NCBI GenBank assembly: GCA_029946125.1
Contig: JAQSDX010000014.1
Coordinates: 1 to 64,000 of the forward strand
Direction: 5' to 3'
DNA from: Candidatus Methylobacter titanis
GTDB lineage: Bacteria > Pseudomonadota > Gammaproteobacteria > Methylococcales > Methylomonadaceae
Length of the DNA stretch: 64,000 nt
How positions within the stretch are numbered: position 1 is the first letter of the stretch; the number at the start of each line of letters is the position of its first letter. Position numbers and translations under genes: made by a program. Positions 8,855 to 19,169 of the stretch are shown piece by piece. The notes under the pieces were generated by a model. The model did not search any database, was not told the origin of the DNA, and was given only the letters and a program-made list of their open reading frames with translations.

Positions 8855-9406
8855 ATGTCTTATTCACGCTCGAACTCGAACTCGTACAACCCTGATCTTG
8901 ATTGGACCCAGGTAAGAGAAACATCAAAAATGCTCATCTTATCGGCTATTCAAGTAGAAGATATGATGACTGAAGCTGATTTATCGGTCAATACGCTGAC
9001 TGAGTCGTTTACCTCTATCGTTGAACATATGCAGGCCATTAATAAACATCTGCTCGCGCTTAATTCTTGTGACATAAGAGATGAGGCATTGGCGTGCTGC
9101 TCGGAAACAACCGACAAAATTCAGGCTTCCATAGTTGCGTTCCAGTTTTATGATCGGATGCAGCAATGTTTGCAGCATGTCACTGCAAATCTAAAAGGAT
9201 TATCCGAACTGGTGGAAAGTCCCAAGCGTCTTTATAATCCGACTGAATGGCGACAATTTCAGCATGAAATCCGTTCCCGCTACACGATGGAATCAGAAAA
9301 ACTGATGTTTGACGCCATTGTACAAGGCAAGTCTATAGATGAAGCGCTGTCGATAAAAAACACCCATCAAGAAGAAGATCAGTCCGATAATATAGAATTA
9401 TTTTAA
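8855..9406 (+). CDS. Helical signalling-type protein of unknown function
   Basis: A 183-residue soluble, largely alpha-helical protein without signal peptide. A serine/asparagine-rich start (SYSRSNSNSYN) leads into amphipathic helices. The central FQFYDRMQQCLQHV segment, around residue 90-105, resembles helices seen in CheZ-like and chemotaxis-associated bundle proteins, which is weak evidence. The C-terminus is acidic (EEDQSDNIELF). No catalytic motif is recognised. Six bases separate it from the lipoprotein gene, so the two probably form an operon behind the attenuator-like leader. No strong Shine-Dalgarno is visible before the ATG. Confidence 0.65.
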   Translation: MSYSRSNSNSYNPDLDWTQVRETSKMLILSAIQVEDMMTEADLSVNTLTESFTSIVEHMQAINKHLLALNSCDIRDEALACCSETTDKIQASIVAFQFYDRMQQCLQHVTANLKGLSELVESPKRLYNPTEWRQFQHEIRSRYTMESEKLMFDAIVQGKSIDEALSIKNTHQEEDQSDNIELF

Positions 9407-9412
9407 TAAATA

Positions 9413-10081
9413 ATGTTACTTAAACGCATAGTTATCATTTGCACATTGCCCTCTTTTGTTGCCGGTTGCGCCGGACTTTATGGTTCGCAGCCACCGGCTC
9501 CCGTGTATGGCGGTCAACCGAAGATTCAAAAGCCCTCAGTCAGTACACAAAAACAAACCAAGCCGCCTAGCGCTGCAGCTAAAGAAACGGTTAAAACGCA
9601 GCCGATTAAAGACTTTTCGGATGTAAAGCCCGAACCCTTTTCCCCTTCAGAGCCAGCCTCTTCAGACCCTGTTACTTTAGAAGCACTGGAACCCTCAGCG
9701 CCCACGCCACCGTCTCCTTCCGAACTAACGCCGTTTCAACCCATAGAGGCCACAGTTCGGTTGTCGCCCGTAGTAACGGCTTTAGTTTCAGCAGCCAATC
9801 AAAACAGCAATGCAGGTGATCTTGATTCGGCGGCTACCTCCATAGAAAGAGCCATCAGAATCGAGCCAAGAAATGCGACTTTGTTTTATAAATTGGCCTT
9901 ATTAAGGCTAAAACAATCAAAGCCTAATTTGGCAGAAGATCTGGCAAAAAAATCCGCGTTATTAGCGGCTACCGATACGACCTTGAAAAAACACTGCTGG
10001 TTATTGATAGCGCATGCCCGAGAAATGCAACAGGATTTTTCCGGAGCAAAGGCAGCGCGGGCAAAAGCAGATAATTTTTAA
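9413..10081 (+). CDS. Proline-rich TPR lipoprotein
   Basis: A 222-residue protein starting with a lipoprotein signal and lipobox VAGC (Cys at about residue 19). A long linker rich in Pro, Ser, Lys and Glu (about 25-115) probably spans the periplasm. The C-terminal about 100 residues look like two or three tetratricopeptide helices (SIERAIRIEPRNATLFYKLA, then AEDLAKKSALLA). Such proteins usually scaffold envelope complexes. Binding partner unknown. It follows the 8855 gene by six bases. Downstream lies a simple-sequence repeat and then the TonB receptor on the same strand. Confidence 0.7.
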   Translation: MLLKRIVIICTLPSFVAGCAGLYGSQPPAPVYGGQPKIQKPSVSTQKQTKPPSAAAKETVKTQPIKDFSDVKPEPFSPSEPASSDPVTLEALEPSAPTPPSPSELTPFQPIEATVRLSPVVTALVSAANQNSNAGDLDSAATSIERAIRIEPRNATLFYKLALLRLKQSKPNLAEDLAKKSALLAATDTTLKKHCWLLIAHAREMQQDFSGAKAARAKADNF

Positions 10082-10159
10082 TCCCAACGGGATGTTTCCT
10101 TATTGCTAGTGTAAATAGATAGCGCTTCTTATGTGGTGTTGATACGATACTTTTTTTTT

Positions 10160-10210
10160 GAAGCTTTTGAAGCTTTTGAAGCTTTTGAAGCTTTTGAAGC
10201 TTTTGAAGCT
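10160..10210. repeat. Tandem 9-bp simple repeat upstream of TonB-dependent receptor
   Basis: GAAGCTTTT is repeated five times in full plus a partial GAAGCT, directly after a run of nine T. It ends 32 bp before the receptor start codon and 13 bp before the AAGGAAAGG ribosome-binding site. Being intergenic, copy-number change would alter promoter or leader spacing and not the reading frame. Confidence 0.9.
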
Positions 10211-10242
10211 GAACTTATTCACTAAGGAAAGGTGTTTCAAAA

Positions 10243-12546
10243 GTGGTTAAAAAAATTGTTTTTATAGTAACCGCTTTGACTGGGATGACGGCGCAGGCGG
10301 ATAGCAGCATAACGCTGGAACCTATGGTCGTCGAAGATGTTTCGCCTCCCGGTAATGGCCTGATGACTCCGCAAGATCTGCCGCAAGCTCGCAGTGTAAT
10401 CTCGCGGGCTGCCATTGAACAGAAAAATACCCTGAATAATGCCTATCAGGCCATGGATATGCTGCCGGGAGTCAACACCTATAGCTACGATGCCACCGGT
10501 TTATTTGGCGGCGGTTTACGGATGCGCGGTTTTAACAGCGATCAAATTGGCGTCAGTATTGACGGCGTGCCCATCAACGATGCCGGTAACTTTGCCGTCT
10601 ATCCGTCCGAACTGGTCGATCTTGAAAATCTGGAGGAAATTTCCGTCACCCAGGGTTCAAGTACACTGGATGCCCCTATGGTCGGCGCTACCGGCGGCTC
10701 AATAGGAATGACCACATCCAGTCCCACCGATCATTCACGCTTCCGGGTACAACAGAGTTACGGTGCCTATAATGCCTACAAGACCTTTCTGCGTGCCGAT
10801 AGCGGCTATCTGGGCGACAATCGTTTTAAGGCTTTTATTTCCGTATCCAAAGCCGAGGCCGAAAAGTGGAAAGGCTATGGCGGTGCCGACCGCGAACATC
10901 TGGATTTTAAAGGGGTGTTCAACCTGGCACCCGGCAGCAGCATTACCGGCGGCTTGTTATATAACGAGATGCTCAATCACAACCTGCGCACCTTAACCCG
11001 GCAAGAAATTCAAACCTTGGGCCGCGATGCGGATTTTGGCGGCGTCGCCCCGCAACATCTGGCCGGGGTTAATGGCAGCGCACAAGTCGAAAAAGCGCCT
11101 TCCGATCTGTATTACAATCTTAACCTTAATCCCTATCGCAATTACTTAGCCACGCTGAAAGGCCGCTTCCAATTGCTGCCAAACCTGCACTGGGATGTTG
11201 ATCCTTATTACAGCTACGGTTACGGCACCGGCGGCAATCAACTGAGAACTCTGGCAGAAAGCAACGCTGCCAATAAGCTTGGCGGCGGCATCCGCGACAT
11301 CAACCAGGATGGCGACACACTCGACACCGTGATGGTCTACAGTGCCGGACTGACAGAAACCGAGCGCCCCGGTGTCACCACGCGCTTGCGCAGTCAAATA
11401 GCGAATCATCACTTAATGGTCGGTTACTGGTTCGAATATGCGCACCACCGTCGTTCGCAACCGGCGGTGCCATTCGACAATGCGGGCAATAGCGCCGATC
11501 CGTGGCTGGATAACGCCTCAGTCTTCCTGTTACGCCAGGATGGCACGCCTTATCAGGGCCGCGACTTTCTGACGCTCAACACCTCGCAATCGTTTTTCGG
11601 CCAGGATGACATCCGTTTTCTGGACGACAAACTCATGCTGTCGCTGGGACTGCGCTACACTCAAATTCAGCGTGATTTCACCAATTTCGCCAGTGAAGGC
11701 GGCGGTACCGATTACAACATCAAGGCAACCTACGCCAGACCGCTGCCCAGCGTCGGTATTCGTTACCAGTTCACCGAGGCCCAACAAGTGTTTGTCAGCC
11801 GCGCCGAAAACTTTAAGGCACCGCCCGACTCGGTGTTTTATGGCTTGATAAACGGCAGCAGGCTAAAACCGGTGAATGTTGCTGAGGAAGTATCAACCAA
11901 TTGGGACTTAGGCTATCGCTATACCGGCAAAGATCTGTTATTTTCCGGCACCGTGTTTTATATCGATTACCGCCATCGCATTGCCTCGGCCTTTGATCCC
12001 GCCAACAATATCAGCACTAATTACAATGTCGGCGATTCCATCACCAAAGGCGTCGAATTGGAATCCGCTTACCGTTTTTTGCCGAGCTGGAGCGTGTACG
12101 CTTCTTTGACCTATACCGACAGCCGTATTGGACAAAATCTGCAAACTGCTGCCAATACCGTTGAAGCGACTGCGGGCAAAGCGTTTCCCGACGTGCCCAA
12201 CTGGATGTCGGGTGCGGCATTGCAATATCAGGATGGGCCGTGGTCGGCCAATTTGTCGGCCAAATATACCGGCCAGCGCTATGCGACGCTGGTCAATGAT
12301 GAGTCGATCAACGGCTATACGCTGGTCAGCTTTGACGCCGGCTATCGCCTGCCTTCGACCGGCTGGTTCAAGGATCCGAGCGTACGCCTCAACGTATACA
12401 ATCTGCTCAATCAGGACTACCTCAATCTTGATGCCGGCAGCGGCAGCGGCTTTACCCCTCGGGCCTTGGGCACGGATGGCAGGGCGCCTAATTACTATGT
12501 CGGTGCGCCACGCAGTTTTAGCGTTATGCTGTCTACTGATTTTTAA
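10243..12546 (+). CDS. TonB-dependent outer-membrane receptor
   Basis: A 767-residue receptor. The signal peptide (about 1-20, ending AQA) is followed by a plug domain with GLRMRGFNSDQIGVSIDGVP and the VTQGSSTLDAP region (roughly 70-150). The 22-strand barrel ends in the expected aromatic-terminated strand (SFSVMLSTDF). The start is GTG, supported by AAGGAAAGG ten bases upstream; no in-frame ATG fits. These receptors import siderophores, metals, vitamins or sugars using ExbBD-TonB energy; an ExbBD pair lies at 48.6 kb but need not be its partner. The substrate cannot be read from sequence. The adjoining sensor suggests regulated uptake. Confidence 0.92.
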   Translation: MVKKIVFIVTALTGMTAQADSSITLEPMVVEDVSPPGNGLMTPQDLPQARSVISRAAIEQKNTLNNAYQAMDMLPGVNTYSYDATGLFGGGLRMRGFNSDQIGVSIDGVPINDAGNFAVYPSELVDLENLEEISVTQGSSTLDAPMVGATGGSIGMTTSSPTDHSRFRVQQSYGAYNAYKTFLRADSGYLGDNRFKAFISVSKAEAEKWKGYGGADREHLDFKGVFNLAPGSSITGGLLYNEMLNHNLRTLTRQEIQTLGRDADFGGVAPQHLAGVNGSAQVEKAPSDLYYNLNLNPYRNYLATLKGRFQLLPNLHWDVDPYYSYGYGTGGNQLRTLAESNAANKLGGGIRDINQDGDTLDTVMVYSAGLTETERPGVTTRLRSQIANHHLMVGYWFEYAHHRRSQPAVPFDNAGNSADPWLDNASVFLLRQDGTPYQGRDFLTLNTSQSFFGQDDIRFLDDKLMLSLGLRYTQIQRDFTNFASEGGGTDYNIKATYARPLPSVGIRYQFTEAQQVFVSRAENFKAPPDSVFYGLINGSRLKPVNVAEEVSTNWDLGYRYTGKDLLFSGTVFYIDYRHRIASAFDPANNISTNYNVGDSITKGVELESAYRFLPSWSVYASLTYTDSRIGQNLQTAANTVEATAGKAFPDVPNWMSGAALQYQDGPWSANLSAKYTGQRYATLVNDESINGYTLVSFDAGYRLPSTGWFKDPSVRLNVYNLLNQDYLNLDAGSGSGFTPRALGTDGRAPNYYVGAPRSFSVMLSTDF

Positions 12547-12553
12547 GTTATTT

Positions 12554-15500
12554 ATGATGCCCTTTGTAACGCTGGCGCTAAGAACGCTCAAAATAACCGG
12601 TCAATTATTCTTTGTGCTGTTTATGGGCTTGGCATTAGTAATTCCACGCGCTTATGCCGCGCCTGCGTTGAATTTTGTTAATCTCAATATTGAAGGCCTT
12701 AGTCCAGTATTCGATATGATTCAGGATCATCAGGGATTTATCTGGCTGGCTACCAACGAGGGTCTGTCCCGTTACGACGGTTATCAATCCCGGCATTTTC
12801 AACATCAGACCAAGCTGCCAGGCAGTTTGCCTGATGATCTTGTGAACACTGTGTTTGAGGATCAGCAAAAGCGCTTATGGATTGGCACCAATGCCGGCCT
12901 GGGGCTTTTTGAAGCCAAAACCAATAGCTTTAAGGCTTACCGGCCGTCCCCTGAACAGGGTGGTACCCAACAAAACCGGCAAATTCGCCAAATCGTTGCG
13001 GATGGCAAAAGCGGCCTATGGCTAGCGACACGGCAGGGCCTGCAGCATTTTGATCCTGATACGGAAACGTTTCGTATTTATCGACATGATCCGGCGCAAG
13101 CCGATAGTCTGGCTAACGATAATGTCGATAACCTGGCGCTTGATCAGCAAGGTGGTTTATGGCTTGCGACTTGGCCGGAGGGCATCGATTATTTGCCGGA
13201 GGGCAGTACCCAATTTCAGCATTATCACATCAACACCCCAGACAATACTCCCCAAAGCAAAAACATCAGGGCTTTGCTGGTGGATAGCCGGCAACGCTTG
13301 TGGCTCGGATCTGAGGCCGACGTTTTTGTTTGGAAACCGGGGCAGCCGTGGATACAGAAAAAACCGTTGCCGACACCTGGAGTTTCGGGAAATTTTAGGG
13401 TTCACCAGTTTGTCGAAGACAGCTCGGGCATTATATGGGCAGCGACTACTGTCGGCTTATTGCGTTGGGATGAGACCTTGCAACAATTCGCTCACTATCA
13501 GCATCAACGCAACGACCCCTACAGTCTTGCCGGCAATAACGTTTTATCATTGTTGATGGATCGCTCCGGGGCATTGGTCATCAGCACGTCAAAGGGAATC
13601 AGTCGTGTCGATTTGTCCCTGAGGGGGTTCGAGCACCTGATACCCAGCGCCTTGCAAGGTGGAAACGAAAATACAGAGAACAATGTGCAAACGTTGGCGC
13701 CTGCTGAATCAGGTCAATTATGGTTAGGCAGTCGGTCTTCATTGCTGCTTGTCGACCTCAAAATTCGGCGGATTGTCAACAACCTGGATACCCATCATCA
13801 AAAAGATAAATGGCTCAATCACATGATTTACAGCTTATACCAACAGCCTAAAGGGCCGCTGTGGATAGGTACCAACAACGGTTTATTGCGTTATGACTCT
13901 CGACAGTCGCATTTTCAGACAATATCTCTGGGTGATGCGGCTTGTAACTACATTAATAAAATTGTCCCTGGCGGTGACCGCACCCTATGGTTAGGTACCG
14001 GCTGCGGCTTGATTGAATATGACCAGAAAGCTGGTGTCCTGAGAAAGTTCCAGTATGATCCACTTAACCCGCACAGCCTTGCTAACAATTCCGTCAGTAT
14101 TATTGTGCTTGATCGGAGCAATAAAATATGGGTGAGCGGTGGCACCATATCAGGTGGCGGACTAGGCGTACTTGATCCGGCCACCGGTAAATTCCAGTAT
14201 TACCGGTTCAACCCCGATGACCCGGCTAGTTTAAGCAGTAATTCTATAGCCGATATAAAAGAAGACCCGCAGGGCTCGGTATGGCTGGCGACAGCTAGCG
14301 GCCTTAACCAAGGACTGGTGGCGGCAGACGGCAGCATCAGTTTTCGTCATTACCACAATTCCACTGCTCTGGACGTAGAAAATATAAAAGCTATCCATAT
14401 CGATAGAGCAGGAAAAATTTGGTTCAATACCCCAGGAAAACTGGAGCAGTTTGATCCGATAACACAACAATTTAGCGAATATCATCTTGCCGAAGGCTAT
14501 TATTCTACGGACAGGGACAATCAAACCACCTTAATCGACGCTGACGGATCGCTGTATTTTAATAATGTTAATGGCCTGACCATTGTTAGTCCCGAACATA
14601 TTCAGAGCAATCAAATTGCGCCGCCTGTAGCAATAACCGATATCCGCATTTTTAACCGTTCGCTGGCTGATGGCGTTGACTCTGACGCAGTTAAGCTGGA
14701 AGGCAGTATCACCGAACCCAGGGCATTAAGGTTATCGTGGTATGCCTCGGTATTTTCCTTGCATTTTTCCGCGCTACATTTTTCCGACCCTCAGCGTAAT
14801 CAGTATGCTTACCAGCTGGAAGGTTTTGACCGGGATTGGGTGGTAACCGATAGCAGCAAGCGCATGGCGACCTACACCAATCTGGATCCAGGGCACTATC
14901 TATTTCGCGTCAAAGCCAGCAATAACAATGGAATCTGGAATGAAACGGGGGTCAGTCTGCCCATTACGATTATTCCGCCGTATTGGCAAACCTTGTGGTT
15001 TCGCACCATCGTGATCGGCACGGTATTGGGGCTGTTGATCGTGGTTTATTTTTTGCGTATCCGTCAACTTCATCTGATTCAGGCCCGTCTTGAAAATCAG
15101 GTTGCCCAACGTACCGAAGAACTGCAAAGCATGACCCAGCAGGCGCTGGCTGCGGTGGAAATCAAAAGCGCATTTTTGGCCAACATGAGCCATGAAATTC
15201 GTACGCCGATGAACGCTATCATGGGCATGATCTATGCGACCTTGCAAACCGACTTAACGGCTAATCAGCGCAACTATTTGAATAAAATCAATACCTCGTC
15301 TAAATGGTTGCTGGGCATCCTTAACGATATCCTGGACTTTTCCAAGCTTGAAGCCGGTAAACTTAAGCTGGAACGCACCGAATTCAGTTTTGACACGGTT
15401 ATGCAGTATCTGGCTGATGTCACCTCGCCGATGCTGGCAGACAAGTCTTTGACACTGAATTTTGAGCTCGATCCAAATGTGCCGTCCACTTTGATCGGCG

Positions 15501-17569
15501 ATCCGTTACGGCTGGGGCAGATATTGCTCAATCTGCTGGGCAATGCCATCAAGTTTACCGAGCAGGGTAGTGTGTCGCTACACGTGCAGTTGCAAGCTTT
15601 TGATGCTCAAGAGGTCAGTTTGCGCTTTAGTGTCATCGATACCGGCATCGGCTTGAGTGAAGAGCAACAAAGCAAGCTGTTCAGTGCTTTCAATCAAGCC
15701 GATGACTCGACCACTCGGCAATACGGCGGTACCGGACTGGGGCTGAGTATCAGCAAGGATTTAGTCGACGCTATGGGCGGTACTATTAACGTCGACAGTC
15801 GTTTGGGGCTGGGTAGTACCTTTTATTTTACTGTCACTCTGGGTGTACAGATTGAGAGCAAGTCCGGTCCATTACCTCTACAGGCTGGCGCGCCAGACAA
15901 GTATCCGACACTAAAAAATGCGTATGTGCTGTTCGTCGAAGATGATGTCACTATCAGTGAAATGATTCCCGATATACTGGGTTATGAAGGCATTCGGGTC
16001 GATCTCGCCAGCAACGGTGTTGAAGCCATTGCGATGATTGGCAAAAACGACTACGCAGCTGTGCTAATGGACTGCCAGATGCCGATGATGGACGGCTTTG
16101 AAGCCAGCCGTATCATTCGTGCCGATCCACGCTTTACTGATCTGCCGATCATCGCCATGACCGGCAACGTGATGGACCAAGATCAAGAACGATGTTTTGC
16201 CAGTGGTATGAACGATCATATTAGCAAACCGGTTGACTGGAATCAGTTTTTTCAAACATTGGCACGCTGGGTCAAGCCAGTCGATGCTCAAAGTGTTGCT
16301 ACTCTTCCCGCTTTGCAAAACAGCGATGCTGAGTCCAATCTGGTTCAGAGCCCTGTTCAAGCATTATGGGTAGCGCCTTTGCCAGCAGAGTCGCGGACTC
16401 ATCGGCAACTCATCGCCGAATTGAACGTTCTGCTTGCCAACGACGGCTTTATCAACGACGAATTGCTGACTCAGCTCAAAAGGTTTTTCCCGGATGACCA
16501 GCAGGCAGAATACATGAGTCTGACTCAATGCATTATTGACACCGATTATCCTAAGGCCAAAGCTATCCTGAACACACTCGGAGGCTTCTTAAATGAAGCA
16601 ACTGAAACATCGAATCAAGACCGGCGCCCCACCATCCTGATTGTCGATGATACGCGCGTTAATCTGGAAGTACTGGCTTTACTGCTCAATCAGGACTACC
16701 AAGTTAAAGTGGCGGGCAATGGTCAGAGAGCATTGGATATAGCAGAGCGTTCACTTAATCTCGATCTGGTTCTGCTGGATGTCAGAATGCCGGAGATGGA
16801 TGGTTACGAAGTCTGCCAAAGATTGAAAGAAAATCCGCTTACCCTCAGTATTCCGGTGATTTTTGTGACTGCCGCATTTGACCAGGAATCCGAAATCCAT
16901 GGCCTGCAATTGGGTGCGGTGGATTACATCAGTAAGCCCATAAGTCCAGCCATTACCTTACTGCGGGTGCACAACCATATGCTGATCAAACAACACAAAA
17001 AGGAACTGAAACGTATTGCCCATTATGATGCTTTGACAGGCATTCCCAACCGGGTGCTGCTGGCAGATCGGATGAAACAGGCAATCGCCCATACCAAACG
17101 CGAGCAAAAAATATTGGCCGTTTGTTATCTGGATCTTGATGGTTTCAAGCCCATTAACGATACTTTCGGGCATCAAACCGGTGACCATGTGTTGATTGAA
17201 ATTGCCCTGCGCATTGGCAGCACTCTCCGTGAGGGTGACACAGTCGCCCGCCTGGGTGGCGATGAGTTTGTCGTTCTGCTACCTGAATTGAATCACGAGG
17301 AAGAATGTATAGTCACTCTGAAACGAATTCATGAAACTATCGCGCAGCCTGTTGTTTTTCAGGAGCAGTCGATTTCCATCGGTGCCAGCATCGGGGTAAG
17401 TATTTATCCTGGCGACGATAGCGACCCGGAGGCACTATTACGTTATGCCGACCAAGCTATGTACGCCGCCAAGAAAATGGGCAAGAACCGTTATCACCTC
17501 TTTGGTTCTACACGTGACCACATGACCAGTAAAGTCGTGTCTATCAATGTAGCCAAGCCAATCGGTTGA
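12554..17569 (+). CDS. Giant hybrid sensor: Reg_prop propeller, Y_Y_Y, histidine kinase, two receivers, GGDEF
   Basis: A 1671-residue membrane sensor. Order (residues): signal peptide about 1-36; two-component-regulator beta-propeller repeats about 45-740 (many LWLGT/IWLAT blades); Y_Y_Y domain about 745-805; one membrane helix about 815-835; HisKA with [10 protein letters not shown] near 880; HATPase with NAIKF and GTGLGLSI up to about 1075; receiver 1 with phosphoacceptor in LMDCQMP near 1170; receiver 2 with [14 protein letters not shown] near 1408; GGDEF with intact motif near 1568. It should sense a periplasmic ligand and make cyclic di-GMP. The frame is open upstream to 12128, but that part overlaps the receptor out of frame, so ATG 12554 is chosen. 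It starts 7 bp after the receptor stop, implying co-transcription. Confidence 0.9.
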   Translation: MMPFVTLALRTLKITGQLFFVLFMGLALVIPRAYAAPALNFVNLNIEGLSPVFDMIQDHQGFIWLATNEGLSRYDGYQSRHFQHQTKLPGSLPDDLVNTVFEDQQKRLWIGTNAGLGLFEAKTNSFKAYRPSPEQGGTQQNRQIRQIVADGKSGLWLATRQGLQHFDPDTETFRIYRHDPAQADSLANDNVDNLALDQQGGLWLATWPEGIDYLPEGSTQFQHYHINTPDNTPQSKNIRALLVDSRQRLWLGSEADVFVWKPGQPWIQKKPLPTPGVSGNFRVHQFVEDSSGIIWAATTVGLLRWDETLQQFAHYQHQRNDPYSLAGNNVLSLLMDRSGALVISTSKGISRVDLSLRGFEHLIPSALQGGNENTENNVQTLAPAESGQLWLGSRSSLLLVDLKIRRIVNNLDTHHQKDKWLNHMIYSLYQQPKGPLWIGTNNGLLRYDSRQSHFQTISLGDAACNYINKIVPGGDRTLWLGTGCGLIEYDQKAGVLRKFQYDPLNPHSLANNSVSIIVLDRSNKIWVSGGTISGGGLGVLDPATGKFQYYRFNPDDPASLSSNSIADIKEDPQGSVWLATASGLNQGLVAADGSISFRHYHNSTALDVENIKAIHIDRAGKIWFNTPGKLEQFDPITQQFSEYHLAEGYYSTDRDNQTTLIDADGSLYFNNVNGLTIVSPEHIQSNQIAPPVAITDIRIFNRSLADGVDSDAVKLEGSITEPRALRLSWYASVFSLHFSALHFSDPQRNQYAYQLEGFDRDWVVTDSSKRMATYTNLDPGHYLFRVKASNNNGIWNETGVSLPITIIPPYWQTLWFRTIVIGTVLGLLIVVYFLRIRQLHLIQARLENQVAQRTEELQSMTQQALAAVEIKSAFLANMSHEIRTPMNAIMGMIYATLQTDLTANQRNYLNKINTSSKWLLGILNDILDFSKLEAGKLKLERTEFSFDTVMQYLADVTSPMLADKSLTLNFELDPNVPSTLIGDPLRLGQILLNLLGNAIKFTEQGSVSLHVQLQAFDAQEVSLRFSVIDTGIGLSEEQQSKLFSAFNQADDSTTRQYGGTGLGLSISKDLVDAMGGTINVDSRLGLGSTFYFTVTLGVQIESKSGPLPLQAGAPDKYPTLKNAYVLFVEDDVTISEMIPDILGYEGIRVDLASNGVEAIAMIGKNDYAAVLMDCQMPMMDGFEASRIIRADPRFTDLPIIAMTGNVMDQDQERCFASGMNDHISKPVDWNQFFQTLARWVKPVDAQSVATLPALQNSDAESNLVQSPVQALWVAPLPAESRTHRQLIAELNVLLANDGFINDELLTQLKRFFPDDQQAEYMSLTQCIIDTDYPKAKAILNTLGGFLNEATETSNQDRRPTILIVDDTRVNLEVLALLLNQDYQVKVAGNGQRALDIAERSLNLDLVLLDVRMPEMDGYEVCQRLKENPLTLSIPVIFVTAAFDQESEIHGLQLGAVDYISKPISPAITLLRVHNHMLIKQHKKELKRIAHYDALTGIPNRVLLADRMKQAIAHTKREQKILAVCYLDLDGFKPINDTFGHQTGDHVLIEIALRIGSTLREGDTVARLGGDEFVVLLPELNHEEECIVTLKRIHETIAQPVVFQEQSISIGASIGVSIYPGDDSDPEALLRYADQAMYAAKKMGKNRYHLFGSTRDHMTSKVVSINVAKPIG

Positions 17570-17762
17570 ATAGCCTTGAATGTCGACAATGGCACAGCTG
17601 TCGGCCTAGCTGAATCGTAACGTAAAAATAGGCTAGATTTTTTGAAGCTGTCTTTGTTGGTAAAAAGTATCCTAAATTATAGGCTTAACGCGCCACGGTG
17701 AGATCAATGCGCCAGGTGGGGATTTTAGCGAACGCATGATTAATCCGGTAGGAGGATTCTGA

Positions 17763-17891
17763 ATGGGCAGAAAAACAAAGTATTCGGGTTTTGATCAAGC
17801 ATTAGCCGAGAAATATAGTTGTCTCAAATCAGTATTGATGCATGATACTGCCATTGGGTTGTGGGTCGAGATCAGCGGGTTCTCAGGATGA
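17763..17891 (+). CDS. Small hypothetical protein, 42 residues
   Basis: This ORF sits in the 542-bp gap after the hybrid sensor. It starts MGRKTKYSG and ends at a TGA. AGGAGG at 17750-17755 is an excellent Shine-Dalgarno seven bases before the ATG, better than most genes here. No family was recognised; it may be the start of a lost gene, since the next 50 bp run into a repeat element. The rest of the gap (17570-17750) holds no gene that I can support. Confidence 0.35.
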   Translation: MGRKTKYSGFDQALAEKYSCLKSVLMHDTAIGLWVEISGFSG

Positions 17892-17941
17892 TGATTTTTT
17901 GACTTACCCAGCGTTAGTTATTTAAAGAAGGCCAGCAGCAG

Positions 17942-18073
17942 GCTAGTAGTCAGTCAACTTTATTCTGATGGTTAAGCAACTGGATGTGGGGGCGACTTCA
18001 GTCGCCACTGGGCGGCTAAAGCCGCCCCCACAGTTACAGGAACCCGTCATTTCTAAGTTGATTAAGTACTAGG
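17942..18073. mobile_element. 132-bp MITE-like element, copy A
   Basis: It has imperfect terminal inverted repeats, GCTAGTAGTCAGTCAA at the left and TTGATTAAGTACTAGG at the right. It carries two internal palindromes, GGCGACTTCAGTCGCC and GGCGGCTAAAGCCGCC. The whole 132 bp matches the element at 50608-50739 in inverted orientation, with about 15 differences by eye and identical length. No ORF is inside, so it must be mobilised in trans. No clear target duplication is visible at this copy. Confidence 0.8.
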
Positions 18074-18111
18074 CTGTGGATAACTATTTCAACTAGATCA
18101 GGAGAAAAACC

Positions 18112-18690
18112 ATGAGAAAAATTGACGACATTACTATTGAGCTACAGCATATGCAGCAGCAAATGCTGGCTTATTTGCAATTACATTGGCGGCTGTTTTT
18201 GGCGGAAGGTGTTTTCTTCATTATTCTTGGGCTTTGCGCGATAGTCGTGCCGCAGTTTTTTACGGTGGCGATAGTCGTATTTTTAGGCTGGATTTTGCTG
18301 TTCGGCGGAATAGTTCATGTTAGCCGCGCTTTTGTTTTTCAGCATATGCCCGGCTTTGGCTGGTGGTTATTCATGGGCATTTTGCAGGCTATCGTCGGCT
18401 TTTTGTTTATCGCCAAGCCGGTTACCGGTGCGTTGACGTTGACGATGTTGATAACGCTGTTTTTTGCGCTGGAAGGCATGGCCAAAATTTCCGTGGCATT
18501 GATGATGCGACCTTTGGCTAACTGGGGTTTTATTCTGTTTAGCGGTATTACGGCTTTGGTTTTTGCGCTGATCATCTGGATCAGTTGGTCTGAATCGGCG
18601 CAGTGGCTGCTGGGCTTATTTTTGGGCGTTAATATGGTTTTTCTGGGTTGGTCGCTGGTTAAAATAAGTCTGCACCATAAAGCGCAATAA
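18112..18690 (+). CDS. HdeD/DUF308-family membrane protein
   Basis: A 192-residue inner-membrane protein with six hydrophobic helices in pairs, matching the HdeD layout. An amphipathic N-terminal stretch (about 1-28) precedes helix 1 (LFLAEGVFFIILGLCAIVVP). Escherichia coli HdeD is linked to acid resistance at high cell density, but members elsewhere have no proven activity. AGGAG seven bases before the ATG supports the start. The next gene, also a membrane protein, follows after 21 bp. Confidence 0.8.
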   Translation: MRKIDDITIELQHMQQQMLAYLQLHWRLFLAEGVFFIILGLCAIVVPQFFTVAIVVFLGWILLFGGIVHVSRAFVFQHMPGFGWWLFMGILQAIVGFLFIAKPVTGALTLTMLITLFFALEGMAKISVALMMRPLANWGFILFSGITALVFALIIWISWSESAQWLLGLFLGVNMVFLGWSLVKISLHHKAQ

Positions 18691-18711
18691 GCTTTTGTAA
18701 GGGGAACGATT

Positions 18712-19071
18712 ATGCCACAAAAACACCCTAAAAATCTGATCGTAAACGTGTTGATGGTCGGCGTAATTATCGCTGTTCTGAGCTATGTGTTTTATCCCGG
18801 CGTCGGCCAATTTAGCGTTATGATCAACGGCGAACCGGTCGCAGAACCGCTGATTCGCTTTGCCGCCGTACCGACATTTTTGTTGATCATGATGGTCACC
18901 GGCGTGTTGATGGTATCGTTGTTTTTGGGTGTCGGCATGTTGATGTTCCTGGGCGTGATGTTTGTTGCATTGATAGGGATTTTTATCATGGCACCTTATG
19001 TTTGGCCGGCGTTGATTATTATTTTATTGGCTGTAGCGTTGATGACTGTGAGTAATGACAATAAAGCCTAA
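18712..19071 (+). CDS. Small integral membrane protein, unknown function
   Basis: A 119-residue protein with about four hydrophobic segments (about 9-27, 48-67, 68-88, 92-112). A short periplasmic loop lies between the first two. A polar, basic start (MPQKHPKN) suggests the N-terminus faces the cytoplasm. No recognised family motif. AAGGGG lies seven bases upstream of the ATG. It is probably co-expressed with the HdeD-like protein. Confidence 0.7.
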   Translation: MPQKHPKNLIVNVLMVGVIIAVLSYVFYPGVGQFSVMINGEPVAEPLIRFAAVPTFLLIMMVTGVLMVSLFLGVGMLMFLGVMFVALIGIFIMAPYVWPALIIILLAVALMTVSNDNKA

Positions 19072-19169
19072 GGGGCGACCGCATAAGATTGTCTCCACCT
19101 ATCTGCCCATTTTCCTGTTCAGGCGTTACAATGTGCGCCATTATGATTAACTCATCGGTCTTATTCAAT

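Noticed and set aside
9413-12546. Lipoprotein and TonB receptor as one operon
   Set aside because: A 161-bp gap with a T-tract and tandem repeat separates them; shared transcription is possible but not supported.
12128-12553. N-terminal 142-codon extension of the hybrid sensor frame
   Set aside because: It overlaps the TonB receptor gene out of frame and has an arginine-rich, non-conserved composition; the signal peptide begins at ATG 12554.
11938-12591. 217-residue minus-strand frame opposite the TonB receptor
   Set aside because: Shadow frame with repetitive Ala/Ile/Arg content and no motif.
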